Assembly (NCBI RefSeq): GCF_022985175.1
Contig: NC_066873.1
Location: 15,714,903 to 15,778,902, forward strand
Length of the DNA: 64,000 nucleotides
Direction: 5' to 3'
From: Labeo rohita
Taxonomy: Eukaryota > Chordata > Actinopteri > Cypriniformes > Cyprinidae
Shown here: piece after piece, positions 49,397 to 60,463 of the stretch
How the letters are laid out: every line of letters starts with the position of its first letter
Numbering within the stretch: the first letter of the stretch is position 1
The notes under the pieces: generated by a model
Databases searched by the model: none
Told to the model about the DNA's origin: nothing
Seen by the model: the letters and a program-made list of their open reading frames with translations, nothing else
Program-made: the position numbers and the translations under genes

Positions 49397-52300
49397 TCAG
49401 CGTTTTCGTAGAAGAATATCCCAGCTCTCTCTCCAGCGCAGTGCAGCAAGCTCATCTGACGATAATGCTGGCTGGCCGTAGGTCAGAGGACTCAAGTTGT
49501 GATAGGACACGTACACTGAACAAAGGACTGCCAGAATAACACCACCAAATGCTTTCCGTTGAGCTGGAGATCTGAGAAACAGCATGACAGACAGATATGA
49601 GTATAGACATGTGATTAAGTTACTTGTTTTATTCATAAACACCACGATTCAAAGGTCCTGAGTTAGTAAGTAGTAAAAATCTATATTTTTATTCAACAAG
49701 GATGCATTAAATTAAAGGGTTACTTCACCCCAAAATGAAAATTTTGTCATTAATCACTTACCCCCATGTTGTTCCAAACCCATAAAAGCTTCGTTTGTCT
49801 TTGGAACACAATTTAAGATATTTTGCATGAAAACCGGGAGGTTTGAAACTGTCCCATTAACTGCCAGGTAAATACCACTGTCAAGACCCAGAAAAGTATG
49901 AAAGACATTGTCAAAATAGTCCAACGGCCATCAGTGGTCCAACCATAATTTTAGGAAGCTATGAGAATACTTTTTGTACGCAAAGAAAACAAAAATAATG
50001 ACTTTATTCAACAATTCGTTTCTTCTGCATCACTGTAGCGCAATTTTAGATAGTATCCCATGTACGCTGTTCTCTATCAGCTGCGTCACAGGGATACGCT
50101 GTTTTCATTCAAATCAAAGTGTAAATAAACAGAGAAAACGTATCCGCATGACGCAGCTGACGAACAGCATACGTTGTTTGTGTACAGGGTATACTGTCCA
50201 AAATCGCGCTACGGTGATGCAGATTAGACGAATTGTTGAATAAAGTCGTCATTTTTATTTTCTTTGCATACAAAAAGTATTGTCGTCGCTACACAAAATT
50301 CAAATTGAAACACTGATGGCAGATGGACTATTTTGATGATGCCTTTCATACTTTTTTGGTCTTGACAGTGATTTACCTGGCAGTCAATGGGACAGCCAAA
50401 ATTCTCCCGGTTTTCATCCAAATATCTTAAATTGCCTTCCGAAGACAAACAAAGCTTTTACAGGTTTGGCATGACATGGGGGTAAGTGATTAATGACAAC
50501 ATTGTCATTTTGGGGTGGAGTAACCCTTTAACCCAAAAAAAAAAGATTTCTATTTTAAATGAATGCTGGAAAGAATACGCATCAAAGAATCCTGGAACAA
50601 ATACGTATCATGGTTTCCTCAATAATATTAAGCAGCACAACTTAGCAGCAAATCAGCATATTAGACTGATTTCTGAAGTAATTTCTGAAGTGACACAGAA
50701 GACTGGAGTAATGATGCTGAACTGCTCTTACCTCAATACATGGATGTACAGGTGCTCTACAACCATAGGTATCTGCAAGATCTTGAAGGTGAGCGCTGGA
50801 AGATAGTGGTACAGAAACAGAGTCTTCTCCATTAGGAAGAATGGCAGGTAATTCACTGCCCAGCCTCCAAAACAAACAACACCAGCCAAAACCAGCTGCT
50901 CCCAAGAGTCTAACAGAGAAGAAAATGGGAAAGGAACAGTTAATGAATGGTGATGGTGAAGAAAACATCTCTACTATTATTGCTCACAGTACCTCCAGGC
51001 ACATACCTTGAGGAACGTCTTCAACTTTCCTCCGCCGTCTTAGTAAGTAGGTTAGAAACATAAGACAGTAAACAACCAGCGCAAGGTTTGCAATGGACCA
51101 ATTAACAATATTCCCTATCAGCTGAATTTGTGCCTGTATTAAAAATAGAGAAGATTAGATTAGTTCCATTATCATTCTGTCAAACACAAAGACATTAAAT
51201 AAAAACTAATAGAATGATGCTGACATACATTACTTGAAGGATGAAGCCAGTATGCAATGTTGGTGTCCATTGTGATCCATTCCAAAGGTGATGAACTATA
51301 TTTGTGCTCAGACTCTTCATTCTTTACTGTCAGCATCTTCCACTGTTACTCAAACATATATTAAATGTGTTTAGTGTCTGACATCAGCTCTGAATGGCTT
51401 TTCTGATGATTGACATATGAGAACAAGATCAATATTTAATATTCACCTGCAGCTCAAAAAATTTGGCCATAAAAGTGAGGTTTCTTTTGATGTCACTCTG
51501 GGTAGGTGATTTCAGCTCCAACTCCCTTTCCTTCTGTTCCTGACCTGTACAAATGCGTGTTTAATCAAAGAAAGAAGGCATAAGCAAGATGAAAACATAC
51601 TGAGATCTTAATTTTCATACTTCTGCCGTAACGATGCTCTTCCACGTTCCACATGCCACTCTGCTGGTAACCTTTATAAATCTTATCCCCAACCACCTCC
51701 AGCTGTTTGAAACCCCACTCTGGCAGAGACGCTCCACTGAGCTGCAAAACATTACAGAACAGATATAAATAAATCTCTTAAAGAGACACTCCACCCAAAA
51801 TTGTAAATTCTGTCATAGCCCTCTTGTCGTTCTAAAGCTTTATGACTTTCTTCTGTGGAGCATAAAAGAAGGGATAGTTCACCCAAAAATTAAAATTCTG
51901 TAATTAATTGTGACCCATATGACCTTCATTCATCTTCAGAACAAATTAAGATATTTTTGGATAAAATTAAAGAGCTTTCTGACCCTGCATTGACAGCAAC
52001 ACAACTACCACATTTAAGGACCAGAAAGGTAGTAAGAACATCAATAAAATAGTCCATGTGACATTAGTGGTTTAACCATTTTTTGTGTGCAAAGAAAACA
52101 AAAATAACAACTTTAAATCAACAATTTCTTCTCTTCCGTGTCAGTCTTCGACGCATGTTCATAAAAGCCTTGATCAATTCAGTTGTGTTTCTGTTTATAT
52201 GCAGGGTCAGAAAGCTCACACATTTTTTCTGAAACTATATTATTATGCCTTTTCTTTCGTTGTACAAATCATACTACTATACAAACCTTTAAAACAGCTG

Positions 52301-55300
52301 AAGTGTTCACGTGGACTAGTCGCACCTCTGATAAAATCGTCTTCCAGATCTCTCTATCGGACTCCCTGTTCACTATGTCCTACAGTGAAATAAACAGGAT
52401 GCATCATAAAACATGTTTTAAGTAAATGTGAACATGTATTATAAACCTATGGGTCTTAGATCTTACCACTCTCCATAGATTCTGAGCAGGCATAGAAACA
52501 TTAAAGTCAATGTAGCCAGTCACTTCCTGTGAATGAGGACTCATTGGTGCTGCAACATCATGCCTTGAAAGGAAAGCATAGCCAGGTTATTGCTACTACA
52601 ATTTTAAACCGATTACCAAACATATTATAAACATTTTTATTATAACTATTACCTATTAATGAAAATCTCTCACCAAAATGCATATTAATATGAATTAACT
52701 GACAAGTTAATAATAACAAATTAATATGAAATGTAACTTCTAATCTAATCTAATGTTGATGGAATTATATTACGTGTTAAGGTAGCGAGAGGTCATTCCA
52801 TGCAGCAGCTGAATAATATCGCCATGTCTGACAGGTCTGGGTGGGCTGCTGACCACCACACTGTGCCTGGGGTTTAAAATTACAACACAGTTCAAGTAAA
52901 ATATTTAGCTACAGCCCACATATGAGTCATACGAACATCACAAAATTATTTTTAGCAATGCAATGATTATAAAAGAATAGTTCACCCAAAAATTCAAAAA
53001 ATCCTGGAATGTTTCCATCAAAAAACCTAGTTTTATTCTGGAAGTGGAGTAATCCTTTAAAATGTTTTTATAAGCACACAGCTTTCACTACACAAGGCAT
53101 TAATTGAAGAACTCATGTTGTGTGGATTATTGTGATGTTTTTAATCAGCTCTTTGTACTCCCATTTAGACGGCACCCATTCACTGCAGAAGATCCAGTGG
53201 TGAGGAAGAGATGTACTGCAAAATTTCTCCAAATTTGTTGCAAATGAACTAACAAACTCATCTACATCTTAGATGGCCTGAGGGTCAGTAAATGTTCAGC
53301 AATTTTTTATATTTTTGAGTTAACTATTCTTGTAAAAGTACTTACCGCCCAGGGTCTTTAATAATCCACCAGTTGTTGACGTCTTTGAAAGGATAGCAGG
53401 TCACCTGCTGCTGGTGGGAGCTACCACGGCCATTTTCATATCTTTAAGAAGAGATAAACAGCAAAGATGAGCATGCAGAAGTGGTCGTTTAGCAGCTTTT
53501 TGACAGAGTGCTAATGTCTCACCTGATTGGATAATTAGCCTTGTGGGAGTGAAGCCAACATGGAACAGGTTTACTGGACACAGTGCGAAGAGTGACTTGT
53601 GAGCCGAATGCGACATCTAAAGGCTGCCCCTGAGTGATCCGCGCTAGGCCGCCCTTTATTGGAGAAAGAGGAGAAATGAAGGAGATACTAGGAGGAATGC
53701 ATTAAGTTGCCATTTGTAATTTTTACGGGTCAGGCTTCCAGTATCATCCACGTCCAGCTGTTTTTAGCTGTACAAAACAGCTTGTTTTGCTGCTCGATAT
53801 TATTTTAATGCATTATCTTAACTATGAACACACCTGTTTGTAGTGCAAACAGTTTTATCATTTACTTGTTATTCGTCTCATTATTTCCTTATAGCAGCTA
53901 ATGAACTGGAAGTCTCGCCCGTGGGCTTACTTCCGGAGAATAAGGTGGATAAGAAACTGATCTGTACCTCTAGACTTGCTTGAAAAGCACTGCTCATCAT
54001 CTGGTCATGCGGTCCACTACGATACAGCAGGGTAAGATGGATGTAGAAAAATCCAAGGTACATGATGACGGGTAACACCACAAGAGCCAGGAAGCGAACC
54101 AAAACCTGCACCACTACTTTACCCTTTTTTTACATGGATCACAAAATCATAATGTGCAAAATCACAGTGCTGTAAAACCCATAGATTCTTGGTAACTACT
54201 ACTCACATGGCTTAAGGTTCGATCTCCAATAAGTTGCCAGGTGTGTACAGCCGCCAGGCCTAGCAGTAAGAAGTATGTGAACATACCCATGTACTTTACC
54301 CTGAAAAATAAGACAAATGATAGAAAACCTAACTACTTGGCACTTTGTTTATTTAAACTTTCTGAAGAAAATCGGAGTGCTGCTTAATATAATATGTTGT
54401 AATATGTTTGTCTCAACATAGTAATATGTTGAGACAAAAATAATTTTCTTCCAAAAAAAAAAAATTTTTTTCTTTTTTATGACCGTACATACCCAATTCC
54501 ACATGCACAACTGACACCACAGATCACAAGCCAAAACCACCTAAAAGATGAACTGAAAGAAGAATAAGGACTCATGACACATATAAAACCATGAAGTAAT
54601 AGAGTAAATATCATTATAGTCACAGAAGTCTGACGAGACACTCCAAATCTGAGACTGACAAAACAGATATTAGCCAACAATCCTCACTTGTTTTGTGCTT
54701 TGTGGAAGCGGAGGTAAGACAGCACAGCTAACAGCAGGAAAAAGATTAAAACAGACTCCAGCAGCATGAAGCGTGATTGCACAATCAAGGAGTTTTCTGT
54801 AAAAATGAAACAAAAGTATTTAACCTACATTAACAGGCAGGAAAAAAAACATGATCAGGCAAAGTATATGTTAAGCACTTACCCATGAGGAGCAGAACAC
54901 AGGCCCCCAATGCTGAGAAATGGGAATATCCGAGCTCCACCACCAGAAGATAAGCAAGTGGTATACAAAAGGAGCCAGCAAGGGCCGGAATTACCCGAAG
55001 ACTCCAAACAGGAATGTTACTGGTGTATTCTACAATGGTCCCAAATAATAATCAGTAAGAGTAATGCAATTGTAAATACTTTAATTTAGTACTACATGCA
55101 TGGTTTTGGGCCAGACTTAAAATGCAACACAATACGTATTGGGAGTCCATGCTCTTACCAAGTGGCCCTAAAATAGTTTAACATACTGTAACTCCTCTAG
55201 AAGAAGAATCAGAACTGGGTTAGAAAATAAAACTGGAAGGTCTGTACATGAAGAGCTATTTGGCTTTGTCAGCCCAACATAAACCTGTCCCTGCTGGAAA

Positions 55301-55980
55301 AAAAAAAACCCAACTAAAACCAGCCTAGGCTGGTTGGCTGATTTAAACTGGAAGCAACTGGTTTTAGCTGGTCATTCCAGCTGGTCTCCCAGCCTGACCA
55401 GCTAAGACCAGCCTGGAAGTGGCCAAAACCCCTCTAAAACCAGCCTGCTGACCAGCTATGAGCAGCTAAGACCAGCCAACCAGCCTAGGCTGGTTTTAGC
55501 CGTTTTTTTTTCAGCAGGGGTATGAGACGATCACCTGCTCCAATTCTGTTCCAAACAAAGTTGCCATCAAATCCTCCTAAATAAGCTGCAAAAATAAATA
55601 ATATGCATTAGTAAATATACATAAAATGGTTTGCTTCATAAACATAATAAAAAATCTTCTCACCTCCTAAAGCTAGTATCATGTGGCCAAAAGGTGGTCC
55701 ACTCTCATCAATAAAAAACACTTGCTTCATGTACAGAGACAGGAACTGTCCGTAATAAACTTCATCAAACCTGTAGCAGTGTGTAAACACGACACATACG
55801 TGAATTTATTGCAATCCACAAAATCAAGAGGTCTAAAAATAATAATTAAACCAAGACTTACACTACAGCTTTAGGAAAGTGAATGCCATATAGTCTGGTC
55901 GTGAGCGCTAGTGCTGTCACTGTCACCAGCACCAGATTGATCTCCACTGTCAAACTGATGGGCAGTTTTACACACTGCAT
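49397..55980 (-). CDS. pomt1: POMT1, protein O-mannosyl-transferase 1
   Basis: ER multi-pass enzyme. With POMT2 it transfers mannose from dolichyl-phosphate-mannose to Ser/Thr of alpha-dystroglycan; human loss causes dystroglycanopathies (family knowledge). Exons: 55980-55862, 55770-55664, 55585-55535, 55029-54883, 54796-54688, 54552-54493, 54300-54207, 54123-53968, 53653-53523, 53441-53346, 52866-52774, 52563-52467, 52379-52287, 51741-51621, 51544-51447, 51342-51229, 51133-51007, 50909-50732, 49571-49397. They give 2166 nt, 721 residues, all in phase. FDEVYYGQ (residues 41-48) carries the acidic pair of the first ER loop conserved in the PMT family. GHMILALG and GGFDGNFVWNRIGAEY follow. Residues ~282-490 hold the MIR repeats (LARITQGQPLDVAFGSQVTL, RGSSHQQQVTCYPFKDVNNW). 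C-terminal membrane helices end WAVNYLPFFLMEKTLFLYHY. The acceptor of exon 8 (at 54124) is weak. No defect seen. Confidence 0.95.
49660..50740. mobile_element. Nested MITEs in the last POMT1 intron
   Basis: 49714-50530 is a large inverted repeat (left gggttacttcaccccaaaat, right attttggggtggagtaaccc; arms pair over hundreds of bases, e.g. ttccaaacccataaaagctt at left). It splits another repeat whose halves are 49660-49713 (ttattcaacaaggatgcatt) and 50531 to about 50725 (cagcaaatcagcatattaga, ctggagtaatgatgctga). The right half runs up to the donor of the preceding POMT1 exon. Confidence 0.7.
51780..52190. repeat. Two abutting 'ttcacccaaaaat' MITE fragments
   Basis: 51782-51870 (actccacccaaaattgtaaa) runs directly into 51872-52190 (gggatagttcacccaaaaat), both left-end type, so one inserted beside or into the other. 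They lie in POMT1 intron 13. Confidence 0.55.
52972..53332. repeat. MITE in POMT1 intron 10
   Basis: Left end aatagttcacccaaaaattc; right part gatggcctgagggtcagtaa then gagttaactattct. It shares an inner body with 9611-9860 in the opposite sense. Confidence 0.55.
55289..55520. repeat. Palindromic element built of CAGCCTG / CTGGT words
   Basis: Ends ccctgctggaaaaaa and tttttttcagcagggg are inverted copies; cagcctaggctggtt occurs near both ends. Multiple internal ctggtc/gaccag words give hairpin potential throughout. It lies in POMT1 intron 3. Confidence 0.75.
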
Positions 55981-56639
55981 GCTGCTTCACTACATTCATT
56001 CATTCATTAAGGTAAAACATACCGTTATTACTGTATACATCATCGTTTGTTTTGCATGTACAGACGCGCAGGATCCAGCATGAAAAATGCATTTAGCATA
56101 TTATGTAAATGCATGTATTTTATTTACCTTAATTCAGTTAGATTCTTAGGAGTTTTGCAATCAGAGGTCCACACTGCTGCTTTTGGGACTAACATGTGCT
56201 GTGTCTTTTCGTGAAAAGTAATAAATACCGACTTTCGCTAAGACTTGACTTTATTAAAAACATACAGCCGTGTCTCTGGCATAAGCGACAGCTTTAGTCT
56301 TCAAATTAAAAACACTCACACTTGTAAATAAACCAACGGTATGTATTATGAGCTCTAGTGTTTCCGGGCAGCAGTGCCCTCATTTCAAAATAAAAGTTCA
56401 AACATTCCTGCACTCGATAAATCCTTTGCGGCACAAAGTATTTGGGTAAACCAAATAGCAAAAATATCAAGTGGCATTTATTTAAAAGAAAAATAACACT
56501 AAAAAGACAAATAATAAAAATAAAAAAGTAGGCTAGGCTATCTATTCTAGAAATAATTTTGCAACAAGAGAAAAAACTGTCCACATTAGGATAAAAAGTA
56601 AAGCTGGACTGTCTGGTTAAAGGTAAATGTTTCTTTCAG
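55981..56639. other. POMT1 upstream DNA
   Basis: Single-copy looking, AT-rich, with no CpG island, no obvious core promoter and no further open frame of note. A POMT1 transcription start must lie here or to the right but was not placed. Confidence 0.4.
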
Positions 56640-58612
56640 AAGAAACATTTCCTGATAATTTACTCACCTCCATGTGATCCAAGATGCTCATGTCTTTTTG
56701 TCTTCAGTCGCAAAGAAATTGAGGTTTGTAAAGAAAACATTTCAGGAGTTTTCTCCATCTTCAATGGTGGCCAGTGGGCCAGTTGTAGGTCCAAAGTTTG
56801 CAGTTTCACACAACACAATCGCAGCCGAGGAATAATGGTTTTATCTAGTAAAACGATCTGTCATTTTCTAAAAAATATTCGAATTTACACTGACCAAAAT
56901 TATAAACGCAACACTTTTGTTTTTGCCCCCATTTTTCATGAGCTGAACTCAAAGATCTAAGACTTTTTCTATGTACACAAAAGGCCTATTTCTCTCAAAT
57001 ATTGTTCACAAATCTGTCTAAATCTGTGTTAGTGAGAGCTTCTCCTTTGCCGAGATAATCCTTCCATCTCACAGGTGTGGCATATCAAGATGCTGATTAG
57101 ACAGCATGATTATTTCACAGGTGTGCCTTAGGCTGGCCACAATAAAATGTGCAGTTTTATCACACAGCACAATGCCACAGATGTTGCAAGGAATGTCCAC
57201 CAGAGCTGTTGCCCGTGAATTGAATGTTCATTTCTCTACCACATCCAGCATCTTCACCTCCAAGATCATCTGAGACCAGCCACCTGGACAGCTGCTGCAA
57301 CAATTGGTTTGCATAACCAAAGAATTTCTGCACAAACTGTCAGAAACCATCTCAGGGAAGCTCATCTGCATGCTCGTCGTCCTCATCGGGGTCTCGACCT
57401 GACTGCAGTTTGTCGTCGTAACCGACTTCAGTGGGCAAATGCTCACATTTGATAGTGTCTGGCACTTTGGAGAGTTGTTCTCTTCACGGATGAATCCTGG
57501 TTTTCACTGTACAGGGCAGATGGCAGACAGCGTGTAGGTGAGCGGTTTGCTGAGGCTGTTAATCAAGTGGCCTATGGTGGCGGTGGGGTTATGGTATGGG
57601 CAGGCGTATGTTATGGACAACAAACACAGGTGCATTTTATTGATGGCATTTTGAATGCACAGAGATGCTGTTACAAGATCCTGAGGCCCATTGTTGTGCC
57701 ATTCATCCACGACCATCACCTCATGTTGCAGCATGTTAATGCACGGCCCCATGTTGCAATGATCTGTACATGATTTCTGAAAGCTGAAAACATCCCAGTT
57801 CTTGCATGGCCAGCATACTCACCAGACAAGTCACCCATTGAGCATGTTTGGGATGCTCTGGATCGGTGTATACGACAGCGTGTTCCAGTTCCTGCAAATA
57901 TCCAGCAACTTCACACAGCCATTGTAGAGGAGTGGACCAACATTCCACAGGCCACAATCAACAACCTGATCAACTCTATGCGAAGGAGACGTGTTGCACT
58001 GCGTGAGGCAAATGGTGGTCACACCAGATACTGACTGGTTTTCGGAAACCAGTTCATGAAAAATGGGGGCAAAAACAAAAGTGTTGCATTTATAATTTTG
58101 GTCAGTGTACATACTTTTTAACCACAAATGCTTGTCTTGCACTAGGTCTGCGTTGCGCATACACGTCTTCACGCATTACGCAAAGGTCACACGCGGGTCT
58201 GTGTACTTCTGTTCAAAAACGTAGGGTAGAGCGAAAAAACTCCATCTTATGTTTACCTCCAACTTCAAAATAGTTCTACATCATTGTTTTACTTTTTTTG
58301 TAAAGGGCATTTCTTTGCACATTCGCATAGTAAACACTGGGTCAGCACTTACGCCTTCATCACGTGTGACCTTTCCAACATGATTATGGTGCAAGCATTT
58401 GTGGTTAAAAATTATAATTTTTTTTTTGTTTTAAGAAAATGATCTATCTTTATTCCTCAGCTGGGATCATGTAGAGCCCTTTGAAGCTGCACTGAAACTG
58501 AAATTTGGACCTTCAACCTGTTGGCCACCATTGAAATCCACTATATGGAGAAAAATTCTGAAATGTTTTCCTCAAAGTAAATTATCAGGATTTTTTTGAA
58601 CTGATCCTTTAA
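56640..58612. mobile_element. Outer inverted-repeat element split by a Tc1 copy
   Basis: Left arm (aacatttcctgataatttac, gtaaagaaaacatttcagga, tcaatggtggcca) is mirrored by the right arm (tggccaccattgaaatccac, ctgaaatgttttcctcaaag, gtaaattatcaggat). Within the right part, aaccacaaatgcttg at 58118 is also mirrored by caagcatttgtggtt near 58395. The Tc1-like copy at 56888-58107 sits inside. Confidence 0.6.
56888..58107 (+). pseudogene. Degenerate Tc1/mariner-like transposon with broken transposase
   Basis: Ends cactgaccaaaattataaac and its inverted copy are flanked by TA on both sides (56886-56887, 58108-58109). Inside are decayed stretches of a Tc1-type transposase in the forward sense: helix-turn-helix-like part with ARRPHRGLDLTAVCRR near 57370, ELFSSRMNPGFH, then fragments to the end. 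Stop codons and frame changes break it. The 5' part of the coding region looks deleted: little lies between the left-end untranslated DNA and the mid-protein. It cannot make an active enzyme but could still be mobilised in trans. Confidence 0.85.
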
Positions 58613-59309
58613 TGTAATGATTCTAACAGGACAGCTGTGTGAACTATAGGAGAACTGACTTTATATATCCACTAAAAATCACCTTGTGATCAAAGTAATT
58701 GTAATTTTTCAAAAGTAATTGAAAAATAAAGTAGAATGAGAATAAAGGTCTTGCACCATTTTTTGATGTTACTTTTTTATGATTGTGCAAAATGTATTAG
58801 TTTATGCATTTTAACGTTTTATTGTTATAATGTGAGCTACTCTGCTATGTGTTGGTTGTGTGAGAAAAAAATTATAGAAATCAAACAAATACTGTAAGTG
58901 TGTGAAACACCTGATACATCCATCGATCGATCCATCTTTTTTCCAAATTGCTTGTTTTACTGTATGTGCTGTAGGGTCATGCAACATGCAACATGCAACA
59001 TACAACTGACACAAACACATTCAAATAACCTTGATAATTCATGGCTTTATTTAAACATTTCAGAGAAAGTGAGAAAAAAAGACTGACATATCACAGTTCA
59101 GGGAAATATTTTCACAGGTCACAGAGGTCTAAAAAAAACTAATTATTTGTGCATTTCAACACTGATGAAATATGAAGCTACATAAACTGCTCTGCTAAAA
59201 GAATTGAGTGTAAAAATAAACAACAAACTCATAGCATTACACATTCACAAACATTTGCTACTTAAAAGATATGATAATAATGCTAAATGAAGGATGCAGT
59301 TACAAAATA

Positions 59310-59683
59310 TGTGACCCTGGACCACAAAACCAGTCTTAAGTAGTCCAGGCATATTTGTAGTAATAGCCAAAAATATCTTGTATGGGTCAAAATTATTGAT
59401 TTCTTTTATGCCAAAAAGCATTAGGATATTAAGTAAAGATTATGTTCCATGAAGATATTTTGTAAATTTCCTGCTGTAAATATATAAAAATCTAATTTTT
59501 GATTAATATGCATTGCTAAGAACTTCCATGAATCTTTAAAAGTGATTTTGCTCAATATTTTGAGAATGCCAGAGAATGCTCCCTCAGATGCCAGATTTTC
59601 AAATATTGTCCTATTCTAACAAAATCCTAAACTCAATTTCCAAAAATTGACCCTTATGACTGGTTTTGTCATCCAGGGTCACA
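59310..59683. repeat. TGTGACCCTGG-ended MITE, inverted copy
   Basis: Left end tgtgaccctggaccacaaaa and right end gttttgtcatccagggtcac are inverted copies. The inner body is the reverse of that at 8450-8842 (gttccatgaagatattttgt). It lies downstream of the acidic gene, probably within or just past its 3' UTR. Confidence 0.75.
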
Positions 59684-60463
59684 TATATTGCTGTGAGATT
59701 CACAAAAGACTTATACAGTGTTCTTGGCAATAAAAACAAGGGCAGTTGTGGCAGATTCTGTATAATTTAGGACACAGCAGTCAGAAAACATGTCACAAAC
59801 TCACATATGAAAGGGACACTATATATGGAAGCACATAATGCACAATGAAAAAATGTTTTCACACAAAACACTTGCACCTGTGTACTCTGAAAATGAGGAA
59901 CAATTTAGCATCCAACCCAGAACCAAAATAAATGCAGTGGACTGTTGCATGTTTCATTTAGTTTAATTTGTTGAATTTAAAATCAAAATGAATATGGAAT
60001 ATATAAAAATAGCACTTTACATTAAAAACCTGAATTTGCTATGCATAATATAGAAAAACAAATACAGTAGTCAACATTTAAAGTTGATCAAAAAAAGTTC
60101 ATCAAAGTTGTCCTAAGACAAGAACGGGTATTTTTTTAGTTTTAGGACAACTTTAATGAAAAGTTTTGATCCACTTCAAATGTTGACTACTGTAAATGTG
60201 TCTAAATTAAAGATATTATAGTTAGACATTTATCATCTAAATGTTATATTAAACATGCTTAATTTACCAGTAAATCCCAATTTCAAGAAACACCTGTTTT
60301 ATAAAACCCCTAATGCTTCAGAAAAAAAATACGAAATATAGTTTATATATAGCAATATTTTGAATATGAAAATGTAGTAGAAAATTTCACATTATGTATA
60401 TAATTGGTTGGTCCCTCAAGCAATGCATAGGATGCTTGTACTAACACAAGAGCCACAAATCTG
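59684..60463 (-). other. Probable 3' UTR of the acidic gene
   Basis: AT-rich, non-coding, no clear repeat ends except a hairpin at about 60080-60190 (ttcatcaaagttgtcctaag and its complement, with acatttaaagttgat mirrored by atcaacttt-type sequence). No exon was recognised. It directly follows the stop codon at 60464-60466 on the minus strand. Confidence 0.35.

Noticed and set aside
57567..57957. Short frames within the Tc1-like element
   Set aside because: Remnants of a broken transposase or its antisense; no intact frame across the element.
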